This document shows positions 1 through 7,779 of a stretch of 57,186 nt of DNA, piece after piece. Every line of letters starts with the position of its first letter. The first letter of the stretch is position 1. Made by a program: the position numbers and the translations under genes. This stretch comes from Spongiactinospora sp. TRM90649 (GTDB taxonomy: Bacteria > Actinomycetota > Actinomycetes > Streptosporangiales > Streptosporangiaceae): assembly GCF_029382225.1 (NCBI RefSeq), contig NZ_JARLTC010000023.1, positions 1 to 57,186 on the forward strand. The letters are read 5' to 3'. The notes under the pieces are model-generated. The model made no database searches, had not been told where the DNA came from, and saw only the letters and a list, made by a program, of their open reading frames with translations.

Positions 1-114
<114 letters not shown>

Positions 115-1536
115 TCAGTTCCTGCCGCAGGGGGCGGAGACGGGATCGGCCAGGCGGTGGTCCTGACCGGCCGCCCGCAGTCCGGCCCGATCGGCGGGAC
201 CGGCGAGGATGCCGTACGTCGTCGCGTGCAACCGGACGGCGAACGATCTCCTCGGGTCGGTCTCGCCGAAGCTGACCACCGCGATCACGTGCCACGGGTT
301 GTGGCGCGGCGGCGCCGCCATGCGGCAGTCCCCCGCCCGCCCCGGGAAGCCCTTCTCCTCGACCCACCACACCGGCTCGGGCCGCGGCGGCGGCGGGCCC
401 TTCGGGAACCGGGTGATCCACGGACCTCCGTCGTTGCCCCTGGCCACACCGCAGTTGCGGGTGGTCAGCAGGCTGTTGGAGTCGCGGTTGTTGTCGTCGA
501 AGACGAGGGCGTCGCAGCGGTACAGAAGACCGCCGGTGTACGGCCCGCCGGCCGGGTAGCCCAGGTTGGTGACGGGCGGGAACCTCTCACCGGTACGGCT
601 GAGGAACGGCGTGAACGCGCCCACGACGTCCTGGATCCGGTGCCCGTGCGAGTCGGGGGCGAGCGCGACCAGGCCGATGTCCTGGTTGAAGCCCGCGCCC
701 GGCTCCAGGAAGCGGCGCGGCACGAACGCCTGCGTCGCCGCCCAGCGGCCCAGCGGCCGCTCGACCCGGCCGCCGGACTCGCGGAAGGCCGGAATGAACA
801 GGATCCGGCTGTTCCACGTGCCCTGCCGGCTCACCAGGCAGTGCGCGGAGGTGAGGATCACGCTGCGGCTGTGCGAGCGCACCACGCTGGCGCTGCAGAA
901 CGCGTCGGCGTCGGTGGTCTCGTCGTGGAAGAACAGCTTGCCGGTGATTCGCGACCGCACCTCGGCCGAGTACGGCGTGGGCCAGCGGGCGTAGCCCCGG
1001 CTGTCGCCGCCCTTGGTGAGGACGCGGGTCTTGACCGGGTTCGGCGCGTGGGTCTCCCCGGCGACGAAGGCCCTGGGACGTGTTCCCCGAGTGGCCAGGA
1101 CCTCTCTGGTCTTGCGCTCCTTCAGGCCTTGCACCCTGTCGAGCGCGCGGCGCACCTGCTGTGTCTCCCGCGGGTTGGCGCGGACCTGGCGCACGCCGTC
1201 CGGCCGGCCGTCCTCTCGTGCCTCGCGGCCCCGCTCGTCGGCCTGCTGCCGGTCCTCGTGCGTCCGGTTCGGCTCGTGCCTGACCGGCTCGTGCCGGACG
1301 GGCGCGTGCGGGCGCGGCACGCTGGTCCCGACCGCCGGGACCGGGTCGTTGTCGGCGGCCAGGCGCGCGTCGGTCCAGTAGGCCAGCGTCGCGGCCGGAT
1401 CCTGTACCGGCGACGCGGCCACCTTGTGGCCGTCGGAGACCCGCGGGTCACGAGCCGCGCCCTCCGCCTGCACCGCTCCAACGACCACCATCGCGCCCGC
1501 AAGCGCGGTCGCGGCGATCGCTCGTATTTGTCCCAT
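115..1536 (-). CDS. Secreted chymotrypsin-fold protease-like protein, catalytic Ser replaced by Asp
   Basis: A 473-residue exported protein. It starts at an ATG preceded by GGAGC, with a hydrophobic signal peptide (about residues 1-28). A basic, charged linker follows (about 75-160), then a trypsin-like domain. The His box TSAHC (His232) and the Asp box NQDIGL (Asp286) are intact. The Ser box reads GNDGGPW, so Asp369 (GAC at 430-432) stands where GDSGGP-type motifs have the nucleophile. As written this is probably a proteolytically dead S1-type homologue, possibly a binding protein. A sequencing error is possible but needs more than one change at that codon (GAC to AGC or TCC). It sits downstream of the Smr gene on the same strand with about 150 bases between them. 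Confidence 0.75.
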   Translation of the reverse strand: MGQIRAIAATALAGAMVVVGAVQAEGAARDPRVSDGHKVAASPVQDPAATLAYWTDARLAADNDPVPAVGTSVPRPHAPVRHEPVRHEPNRTHEDRQQADERGREAREDGRPDGVRQVRANPRETQQVRRALDRVQGLKERKTREVLATRGTRPRAFVAGETHAPNPVKTRVLTKGGDSRGYARWPTPYSAEVRSRITGKLFFHDETTDADAFCSASVVRSHSRSVILTSAHCLVSRQGTWNSRILFIPAFRESGGRVERPLGRWAATQAFVPRRFLEPGAGFNQDIGLVALAPDSHGHRIQDVVGAFTPFLSRTGERFPPVTNLGYPAGGPYTGGLLYRCDALVFDDNNRDSNSLLTTRNCGVARGNDGGPWITRFPKGPPPPRPEPVWWVEEKGFPGRAGDCRMAAPPRHNPWHVIAVVSFGETDPRRSFAVRLHATTYGILAGPADRAGLRAAGQDHRLADPVSAPCGRN

Positions 1537-1688
1537 GGGCTGCTCCAGCGACTCGCTCAGTTAGCTCGTACTGGGACAGCCCACCACTCGTGGGGCACGC
1601 TGGACGTGACACCAGGCCCGCGCCATATCCGGCCCTTACCTAGTTTTTCGGCGGACATGGCAGACCAGGGTCATACCGCCCTGCGGGG

Positions 1689-1943
1689 TCAGCGGTGACG
1701 GAAGTAGACGAACAGCCTGCCGTGGTTCTTGGCGTCCTTGTCGATGCGGTGGTAGAGGGCCTTGATCTCCTTCTGGTCGAGGAAACGCAGGACCTTCTTC
1801 TTGAGCTGACCCGAGCCCTTGCCCGGGATGATCTCGACCTCGGTGGCCTTCTTCCGGATCGCCTCGTCGATGATCCCGCGCAGCGCCTTGTCGATCTCGC
1901 CGCCACGGTTGTAGATGGGATGCAGGTCCAGCTTCAGCTTCAC
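1689..1943 (-). CDS. Small Smr-domain (MutS2 C-terminal-like) protein
   Basis: An 84-residue protein that is essentially one Smr domain. It has the opening KLKLDLHP segment (a variant of the LDLHG motif), a helix with IDEAI, and the glycine loop IIPGKGSGQLKK that is the hallmark of Smr nucleases. It ends in FVYFRHR. Smr domains act as nucleases on DNA or RNA, in MutS2-type recombination control or ribosome rescue. Stand-alone actinobacterial versions are of unknown role. I chose the GTG at 1943 because it gives the domain's natural N-terminus; an upstream ATG at 1985 would add 14 residues and run into the divergent promoter region. No clear ribosome binding site is seen. It is divergent from the ABC importer operon. 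Confidence 0.8.
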   Translation of the reverse strand: MKLKLDLHPIYNRGGEIDKALRGIIDEAIRKKATEVEIIPGKGSGQLKKKVLRFLDQKEIKALYHRIDKDAKNHGRLFVYFRHR

Positions 1944-1979
1944 GAGCAAGAGTCTACGGGGCAGCTTATTGCGAGCTAT

Positions 1980-2008
1980 TTGCAACTACAAGAGATTCTC
2001 GTTAGGGT
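1980..2008 (+). promoter_or_regulatory. Candidate sigma-70-type promoter of the ABC importer operon
   Basis: TTGCAA at 1980-1985 and TAGGGT at 2003-2008 are separated by 17 bases, close to the housekeeping actinobacterial promoter pattern. They lie 33 bases upstream of the importer's first start codon. The prediction is from sequence only. Confidence 0.5.
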
Positions 2009-2010
2009 CC

Positions 2011-2024
2011 GGTCTGACCAGACC
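2011..2024. promoter_or_regulatory. Palindromic operator candidate upstream of the ABC importer
   Basis: GGTCTG-AC-CAGACC is a perfect 6+2+6 inverted repeat placed just downstream of the predicted -10 element, at the likely transcription start. This is the position expected for a repressor site controlling the importer operon. No regulator gene is adjacent, so the cognate protein is unknown. The ribosome binding site GGAGGG follows a few bases later, before the ATG at 2041. Confidence 0.5.
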
Positions 2025-2040
2025 TCGGAGGGTTTCTGTA

Positions 2041-3600
2041 ATGAAGCGGCTGATCGCACTGTCTGTCGCATTTGGCGTGCTAGCCACGGCTGCCTGCTCT
2101 GCGCCCCAGGGCCCCGCCGCGACGGCGGGCGGCACGGGCGGCGCCGACGACACGTTCGTCGTCGGGCTCAGCTCGGAGTTCGACAACCTCAGCCCGGTAC
2201 TGGGCTTCTCCCCCGACGGCGGGTCGATGATATTCGACGGGCTGATGACCCGCTCCCCCGACCTCACGCTCAAGCCGTCGCTGGCCACCGCCGCCCCCGA
2301 GGTCTCCAAGGACGGCCGGACGGTCACCTTCACCCTCCGCCAGGACGTGAGGTTCCACGACGGAAAGCCGCTCACCAGCGAGGACGTCGAGTACACCTAC
2401 GAGGCGCTGCTCGACCCCAAGAACAACTCCCCGATCCGCGGCGACTACAGCGCCATCGAGTCGGTCGAGGCCCCCGACCCCGCGAAGGTCGTCTTCCGGC
2501 TGAAGCACCCCTACGCGCCGCTCGCCCAGCGGGCCACGCTCGGCATCGTGCCCAAGGGAACGCTGGAGAAGACCAAGCCCGTGGGCAGCGGGCCGTACCG
2601 GTTCACGTCCTGGACGCCCGGCGACAAGATCGTGCTGGAGGCGAACAAGGACTACTGGGGCGGCCCCCCCGCGCTCACCCGGGTGGTCCTGGCCTTCGCC
2701 CCCGACGACAACGTGCGCGCCACGCGTCTGCGCGCCGGGGAGTTCGACGCGACCGTGCTGCCCCCCAGGGCCGCCGCCGGGTTCCGCGGGCAGGCGGGAC
2801 TGTCGGTCTTCGACGTGCACAGCGCCGACTACCGGGGCATCTCCTGGCCGATGAACGAGCCGGTGACCGGCGACCGGGCGATCCGCCAGGCGATGAGCCT
2901 GGCCATCGACCGGCAGGCGATGGTGGACTCGATCCTGGTGGGCGCGGGCACCCCGGCGTACGGGCCGGTCTCCCCGGACACCACCTGGCACAACCCGGAA
3001 GTGACCGGCCGTACCGACGCGGAAGCCGCCAAGCGGCTGCTGGACTCCGCCGGGTGGAAGACCGGCAAGGACGGCATCAGGGAGAAGGGCGGCACCCGCG
3101 CCGCCTTCACCCTCATGTACCCGGCGGGCGACTCCCTGCGCAAGGAACTGGCGCTGGCCGTCGCCTCCGACGCCAAGCGGGTCGGCCTGGCCGTCGAACT
3201 GGCCGGGCTGGACTGGGACGCCATCGAGCCGAGGATGTCCAAGGACGCCCTGATGATGGGGTACGGCACCCCGTACGACCCGGACTACATCAACTACGAG
3301 ATGTTCCACTCCGCCTTCGCGGGCAAGGGCTTCTTCAACCCGGGCCGCTACGACAACCCCGACGTGGACCGGCTGCTCGACGAGGGCAGGGAGTCGGCGG
3401 ACCCGGCCGTGCGCGAGCGCGCCTACCGCGGCGTCCAGAAGATCCTGCACGACGACCAGCCCTGGACCTACCTCGTCTTCCTCAAGCACGTCTACGTGAT
3501 CCGCGGCGATTACAGCGGGATCGTCCCCGGCGTGGACGCCCACGAGCACGCCACCGGCGGCCTGTTCGCCACGATCCACACCTGGAAGCCCACCGCGTGA
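2041..3600 (+). CDS. ABC transporter family 5 substrate-binding lipoprotein
   Basis: A 519-residue lipoprotein. Its signal peptide ends in the lipobox LATAAC (Cys at about residue 20). The body has the family 5 (peptide, opine, nickel) hallmark region around residues 90-130, including TFTLRQDVRFHDGKPLTSEDV. It should capture a peptide or metal-chelate ligand outside the membrane and deliver it to the two permeases encoded immediately downstream. The ATG at 2041 is chosen because GGAGGG lies 9 bases upstream and the signal peptide begins there. The stop overlaps the next start (GTGA), implying translational coupling. Substrate specificity cannot be read from the sequence. Confidence 0.92.
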   Translation: MKRLIALSVAFGVLATAACSAPQGPAATAGGTGGADDTFVVGLSSEFDNLSPVLGFSPDGGSMIFDGLMTRSPDLTLKPSLATAAPEVSKDGRTVTFTLRQDVRFHDGKPLTSEDVEYTYEALLDPKNNSPIRGDYSAIESVEAPDPAKVVFRLKHPYAPLAQRATLGIVPKGTLEKTKPVGSGPYRFTSWTPGDKIVLEANKDYWGGPPALTRVVLAFAPDDNVRATRLRAGEFDATVLPPRAAAGFRGQAGLSVFDVHSADYRGISWPMNEPVTGDRAIRQAMSLAIDRQAMVDSILVGAGTPAYGPVSPDTTWHNPEVTGRTDAEAAKRLLDSAGWKTGKDGIREKGGTRAAFTLMYPAGDSLRKELALAVASDAKRVGLAVELAGLDWDAIEPRMSKDALMMGYGTPYDPDYINYEMFHSAFAGKGFFNPGRYDNPDVDRLLDEGRESADPAVRERAYRGVQKILHDDQPWTYLVFLKHVYVIRGDYSGIVPGVDAHEHATGGLFATIHTWKPTA

Positions 3601-4577
3601 GAGCCGTCCTGCGGATGGTGGCGTGGCGGATCGCGTTCGCCGTGCCGCTGCTGGTGATCGTCACCATCGTCATGTTCGCACTGGCCCAGGCGTCCCCGTT
3701 CGACCCGGTGCGCCAGTACCTGGGCGAGCGCGCGCTGGTCACCTCCCCCGAGATCGCCGAGCGGATCCGGGCCAACTGGGGTCTGGACCGCCCGGTGCTC
3801 GAACAGTTCGCCGCCTGGTTCGGCAACCTGGTCGGCGGCGACCTGGGCGAGTCGCGCTCCTTCCAGCGGCCGGTCGCCGAGATCATCGGCGAGCGGCTGG
3901 GCTGGACCCTGCTGGCCACCGGCTCCGCCCTGGTGCTCATGTTCGCCGGGAGCCTGGTGGTCGGCACCATCGCGGCCTGGCGGCGCGGCTCCTGGCTGGA
4001 CCGGGTGATCGTCGGCGGCGCGTTCGCCAACGAGGCCGCACCGGTGTTCTGGCTCGGGCTGCTGGCCATCTCGGTGTTCGCGGTCACCCTGGGCTGGCTG
4101 CCCGCGGGCGGCCTCACCGACGCCGCCTCCACCACGGTCGCCTTCGGCGACGTTGCGGCGCACATGGTCCTGCCGGTGGCGGTGCTGGCCGTCTCCCAGT
4201 CCTCCTGGCTGGTCCTCTACGTGCGCGAGTCGGTGATCGGCACGCTGCGCGAGGACTTCGTGATCGGCGCGCGGGCCCGCGGGCTGCGCGAGCGGACCGT
4301 CCTGATCCGGCACGCGCTGCGCTCCGCGCTGCTGCCGTTCCTGACCCTGCTCGGCGCGCGCATGCCCGAGCTGGTGACCGGGGCCATCCTGGTGGAGACC
4401 GTGTTCTCCTGGCCGGGCGTGGCCGGGACGTCGGTGCAGGCCGCGCTGGCGGTGGACTTCCCGCTGCTGGCCGCGCTGACCCTGCTCGGCACCGTGGCGG
4501 TGCTGGCGGGCAACCTGCTGGCCGACATCGCCTACACCGTCGCGGACCCGCGCGTGCGCACCCTGGGGGTGGCGTAG
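3597..4577 (+). CDS. ABC transporter permease, DppB/OppB type
   Basis: A 326-residue membrane protein with an N-terminal transmembrane helix (about 8-28), a periplasmic-type loop ending in PVLEQFAAWFGNLVGGDLGES, and five further helices. The EAA loop that contacts the ATPase is visible around residues 215-240 (GARARGLRERTVLIRHALR). Architecture and length match DppB-like permeases. The GTG start at 3597 overlaps the stop of the binding protein. It pairs with the DppC-type permease that follows directly. Confidence 0.92.
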   Translation: MRAVLRMVAWRIAFAVPLLVIVTIVMFALAQASPFDPVRQYLGERALVTSPEIAERIRANWGLDRPVLEQFAAWFGNLVGGDLGESRSFQRPVAEIIGERLGWTLLATGSALVLMFAGSLVVGTIAAWRRGSWLDRVIVGGAFANEAAPVFWLGLLAISVFAVTLGWLPAGGLTDAASTTVAFGDVAAHMVLPVAVLAVSQSSWLVLYVRESVIGTLREDFVIGARARGLRERTVLIRHALRSALLPFLTLLGARMPELVTGAILVETVFSWPGVAGTSVQAALAVDFPLLAALTLLGTVAVLAGNLLADIAYTVADPRVRTLGVA

Positions 4578-5390
4578 ATGGGGACGCGTCTGGCGGTCGC
4601 GGCGCTGGTCGTGCTCGGGCTGGCCGTCCTGCTCGTCCCGCCGATCGCGCAGCTCGACCAGAGCCTGGTGGACCTGCGCGCGGCCGGGCAGGCGCCCTCC
4701 CTGGCCCACCCGCTCGGCACCGACGAGGTCGGCAGGGATCTGCTGCTCAGGTCGATCTACGGGCTGCGCGTGTCCTTCCTGGTCGGCCTGGTCGCCGCGC
4801 TGGTCAGCCTGATCATCGGCGGCCTGGTGGGACTGGCCGCGGGCAGCCTGGGCGGGCTGGCCGACCGGCTGCTGATGCGCGTGGTGGACGGCTTCAACGC
4901 GCTGCCGCACCTGCTGTTCGGCATCTTCATCGTGGCGCTCTTCGCGCCGAGCCCCACGGCCGTGGTGGTCTCGGTGGGCGTGACGCACTGGACGACGGCG
5001 GCGCGCATCGTGCGCTCGGAGGTGCTGTCGCTGCGGTCGCGGCCGTTCGTGGAGGCCGCGGTGTCGGGCGGGGCGAGCCGTACGCGGGTGGTGCGCCGCC
5101 ACCTGCTGCCACACCTGCTGCCCCACCTGCTGCTGGCCACGGTGCTGATGGTCCCGCACGCCATCTGGCACGAGACCGCGCTGAGCTTCCTCGGCCTGGG
5201 CCTGCCGCCGCACCTGGCGTCGCTGGGCAACATGATCAACGACGGCCAGCGGTCGCTGCTCACCGGCGCGTGGTGGCCGAGCCTGGTGCCCGGCCTGTTC
5301 ATCCTGGTGCCGACCCTCGCCGTCGCGGTACTCGCGCAGCGGCTGCGGGACCGGCTCAACCCCCGCCGCCGATCGGAGCTGGAACTGTGA
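4578..5390 (+). CDS. ABC transporter permease, DppC/OppC type
   Basis: A 270-residue permease that starts at the ATG immediately after the DppB-type stop. It has the conserved segment HPLGTDEVGRDLLLRSIYG (about residues 45-63) diagnostic of DppC/OppC proteins. About six helices follow, along with an EAA motif near SGGASRTRVVRRHLLPH. It forms the heterodimeric channel with the preceding permease. The last codons overlap the first ATPase start by GTGA. Confidence 0.92.
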   Translation: MGTRLAVAALVVLGLAVLLVPPIAQLDQSLVDLRAAGQAPSLAHPLGTDEVGRDLLLRSIYGLRVSFLVGLVAALVSLIIGGLVGLAAGSLGGLADRLLMRVVDGFNALPHLLFGIFIVALFAPSPTAVVVSVGVTHWTTAARIVRSEVLSLRSRPFVEAAVSGGASRTRVVRRHLLPHLLPHLLLATVLMVPHAIWHETALSFLGLGLPPHLASLGNMINDGQRSLLTGAWWPSLVPGLFILVPTLAVAVLAQRLRDRLNPRRRSELEL

Positions 5391-6346
5391 GCGGGCGACT
5401 GCTGCGGGCCGAGGACCTGACGGTGACCTTCCGGATCCCCGGCGGGACGGTGCGGGCCGTCAGCGACGCGAGCTTCGAGGTACGGCCAGGCCGCTGCCTC
5501 GCCCTGGTCGGCGAGTCCGGATGCGGCAAGTCGGTGCTCGCCCACGCGCTGCTCGGCCTGCTGCCGGGCAACGCGACCGTCTCCGGCCAGGTGTGGCTGG
5601 AGGACGACGGCGGGAGCCTCGAACTGCTCTCCGCCGCCCCGGACGTGCTGGCGCGGCGCGTCAGGGGCCGGGAGATCGGGCTGATCCCGCAGAGCCCGGC
5701 CACCCACCTCACCCCCGTCCGCACCGCCCGCGCCCAGCTCACCGAGGCGCTGCGCGAACTGGGCTCGGCGCGCGACGCCGACGACCTGGTCAGCGGGCAC
5801 GGCCTGCGGCCCGCCGACCTGGACCGCTACCCGCACGAGCTGTCCGGCGGGATGGCCCAGCGGGTGGCCAACGCGATGGCCCTGGCCGGCGACCCGTGGC
5901 TGGTGCTGGCCGACGAGCCGACCAGCGGGCTGGACCGGCCGCTGGTCGAACGGGCGATGGCCACCCTGCGGGAGCTGTGCGACGAGGGCCGCGCGGTGCT
6001 GCTGATCACCCACGACCTGCGCGCCGCCGAGCGGGTCGCCGACGACATCGCGGTGATGTACGCGAGCCGCCTGGTGGAGATCGGCCCGGCGGCGCGGGTG
6101 CTGGCACGGCCCCGCCACCCGTACACCGCAGGCCTCGTCGCCGCACAGCCGGATCGGGAGTTCACGCCGGTGCCCGGCCTGCCGCCGGAGCTGACCGCGC
6201 TGCCGGACGGCTGCGCCTTCCGCCCCCGCTGCACCCGCGCCGACGACGCCTGCGCCGTGCGCCCGGCGCTTCCCGTGCTTCCGGCGCCTCCCGCGCTCAT
6301 GGACGGCGCGGCCTGCCACCACCCGATGGAGACCGCCGATGCTTGA
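5387..6346 (+). CDS. ABC transporter ATPase, DppD/OppD type
   Basis: A 319-residue nucleotide-binding subunit. Walker A is GESGCGKS (about residues 42-49). The signature is LSGGMAQR, Walker B is LVLADEP, and the H-loop is LLITHDL. The C-terminal oligopeptide-transporter extension has the usual Cys-containing stretch (GCAFRPRC). It powers the importer together with the shorter ATPase encoded next. The GTG start overlaps the preceding stop; the 3' end overlaps the next gene by 8 bases. Confidence 0.92.
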   Translation: MSGRLLRAEDLTVTFRIPGGTVRAVSDASFEVRPGRCLALVGESGCGKSVLAHALLGLLPGNATVSGQVWLEDDGGSLELLSAAPDVLARRVRGREIGLIPQSPATHLTPVRTARAQLTEALRELGSARDADDLVSGHGLRPADLDRYPHELSGGMAQRVANAMALAGDPWLVLADEPTSGLDRPLVERAMATLRELCDEGRAVLLITHDLRAAERVADDIAVMYASRLVEIGPAARVLARPRHPYTAGLVAAQPDREFTPVPGLPPELTALPDGCAFRPRCTRADDACAVRPALPVLPAPPALMDGAACHHPMETADA

Positions 6347-7028
6347 GGCCCGCGACGTCAGCGTCGCCTACCAGCGCAGGACCGCCCTGGCGGGCGCGTC
6401 CCTGGCCATCGAGCCGGGCACGGTGACGGGCCTGGGCGGGCCGAGCGGATGTGGCAAGTCCACCCTGGCCAGGGTGCTGTCGCTGATGCTGCGGCCGGAC
6501 TCCGGAGAGGTCCTGATGGACGGCGCGCCCGTGCGCCGCTGGCGGCAGCGGGCCGACCGGCGGCTGCGCATCCGGGTGGCGCTGATCTACCAGTCGCCGC
6601 GCCAGGCCGTCGATCCGCGCCTGACGCTCACCGAGGTGATCGCCGAGCCGCTGGCCGCCAACGGCCGCCCGGACCCCGCGCGGGTGCGCGAGCTGGCCCG
6701 CGAGACCGGCCTGACCGCCGACCTGCTGACCCGCCGCCCGCACGAGGTCTCCGAGGGACAGCTTCAGCGGGCCTGCCTGGCCAGAGCGCTGACGCTGGAG
6801 CCGCGCTACCTGATCTGCGATGAGATGACCACGATGCTCGACGCCTCCACGCAGGCGCATCTGGTCGGCGTGGTGAACGACTACCGCCGCCGCGCCGGGG
6901 CGGGGGTGCTGGCGATCAGCCACGACGCGGTGCTGCTCGACCGGTGGGCCGACCGCAGGGTGGAAATGGGGGGTGCGCGGGACGCGGCGGACCGCTCTCC
7001 GGTGGGGGCTCAGCGCGGCGAGCCGTAG
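6339..7028 (+). CDS. ABC transporter ATPase, DppF/OppF type, with divergent signature
   Basis: A 229-residue ATPase closing the importer operon. Walker A is GPSGCGKS (residues 32-39) and Walker B is YLICDEMT with the catalytic Glu present. The H-loop is LAISHDA. The signature motif is VSEGQLQR instead of LSGGQ, and the D-loop region reads TTMLDAS instead of SALD. The protein lacks the C-terminal oligopeptide extension, so it is shorter than typical DppF (about 260-330). The degenerate signature suggests that one of the two ATP sites may be weak, as in other asymmetric importers. The 3' end overlaps the convergent hypothetical gene by 19 bases. Confidence 0.88.
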   Translation: MLEARDVSVAYQRRTALAGASLAIEPGTVTGLGGPSGCGKSTLARVLSLMLRPDSGEVLMDGAPVRRWRQRADRRLRIRVALIYQSPRQAVDPRLTLTEVIAEPLAANGRPDPARVRELARETGLTADLLTRRPHEVSEGQLQRACLARALTLEPRYLICDEMTTMLDASTQAHLVGVVNDYRRRAGAGVLAISHDAVLLDRWADRRVEMGGARDAADRSPVGAQRGEP

Positions 7029-7630
7029 GCCGTCCACATGGTGGTGATGCGGTCCAGCGTGGCCCGGTAGGCGGCCTCCTCGGCGGGGGTCAGCACGACA
7101 TCGGCGCCGGGACCGGCGGCCCCCAGCCGCTCACGCAGCAGCACCGACTCGGCGGTGTCGGCCAGGTCGAGCATCCCGCTGAACCGCGCGGCCACCGACG
7201 CAGGCCCGGACTCCTCCATTCCGCTTCGTTCATGACCGGCGCGGACGCTTTCCAGCGCCTCGCGCACGACGACCTCGCTCCTCCCGAGGACGGCGGCGGC
7301 CGCGGACAGGGTCACCACGTCCAGCGGGTCGATGTCCACCAGGCGCAGCGGCACGTGCTCGGCGGCGCGGCCGGGGGCGAACAGCCGTCCGGCAAGACGG
7401 GCGGCGTTCGCGCGGCGGCCCTGCGTGGGAGCGACGGACCGCCACAGGCGCCGCAGGGCTCCGAGGGCCACGCCGTCCGCCAGCGGGCCGGGCAGCCCGG
7501 CGCCCGCGCGCTCGGCGGCGCGCAGCGCGAGCAGTGACACCTCCAGCCCCCGCACCGCCGAGGCCAGTTCCTCGCCCAGGTCGGGAACCAGGACGACGTG
7601 GGGACCCAGGCCGCTCGGCGAATGCGTCAC
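7010..7630 (-). CDS. Hypothetical alpha-helical protein
   Basis: About 206 residues from the GTG at 7630 (an ATG at 7681 would add 17 residues). I do not recognise the family. It is rich in Ala, Leu, Arg and Glu and appears mostly helical, without signal peptide, transmembrane segment or known motif. Codon use is typical of the window: the third positions are strongly G or C. It is convergent with the ABC importer and divergent from the M4-like gene. It could be a cytoplasmic protein of unknown role. Confidence 0.6.
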   Translation of the reverse strand: MTHSPSGLGPHVVLVPDLGEELASAVRGLEVSLLALRAAERAGAGLPGPLADGVALGALRRLWRSVAPTQGRRANAARLAGRLFAPGRAAEHVPLRLVDIDPLDVVTLSAAAAVLGRSEVVVREALESVRAGHERSGMEESGPASVAARFSGMLDLADTAESVLLRERLGAAGPGADVVLTPAEEAAYRATLDRITTMWTAYGSPR

Positions 7631-7779
7631 AACGCGACAGTACGCCGTTCGCCGACGCCAGGAGGGGTAAAACGCGTCCACTATGTCGGGATTATGACCA
7701 TTTTGGGATGTGGACAGGTGATCAGGCCGCTCTTACCGTCCAGTCCACGACAGCGGGTGTTCCAGCCGGGAGGAGCAAC

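Noticed and set aside
3510..5213. A 567-codon open frame on the minus strand across the importer genes
   Set aside because: It is the antisense shadow of the two permease genes; its translation is Gln, Arg and His rich with no domain, a known artefact in GC-rich genomes.
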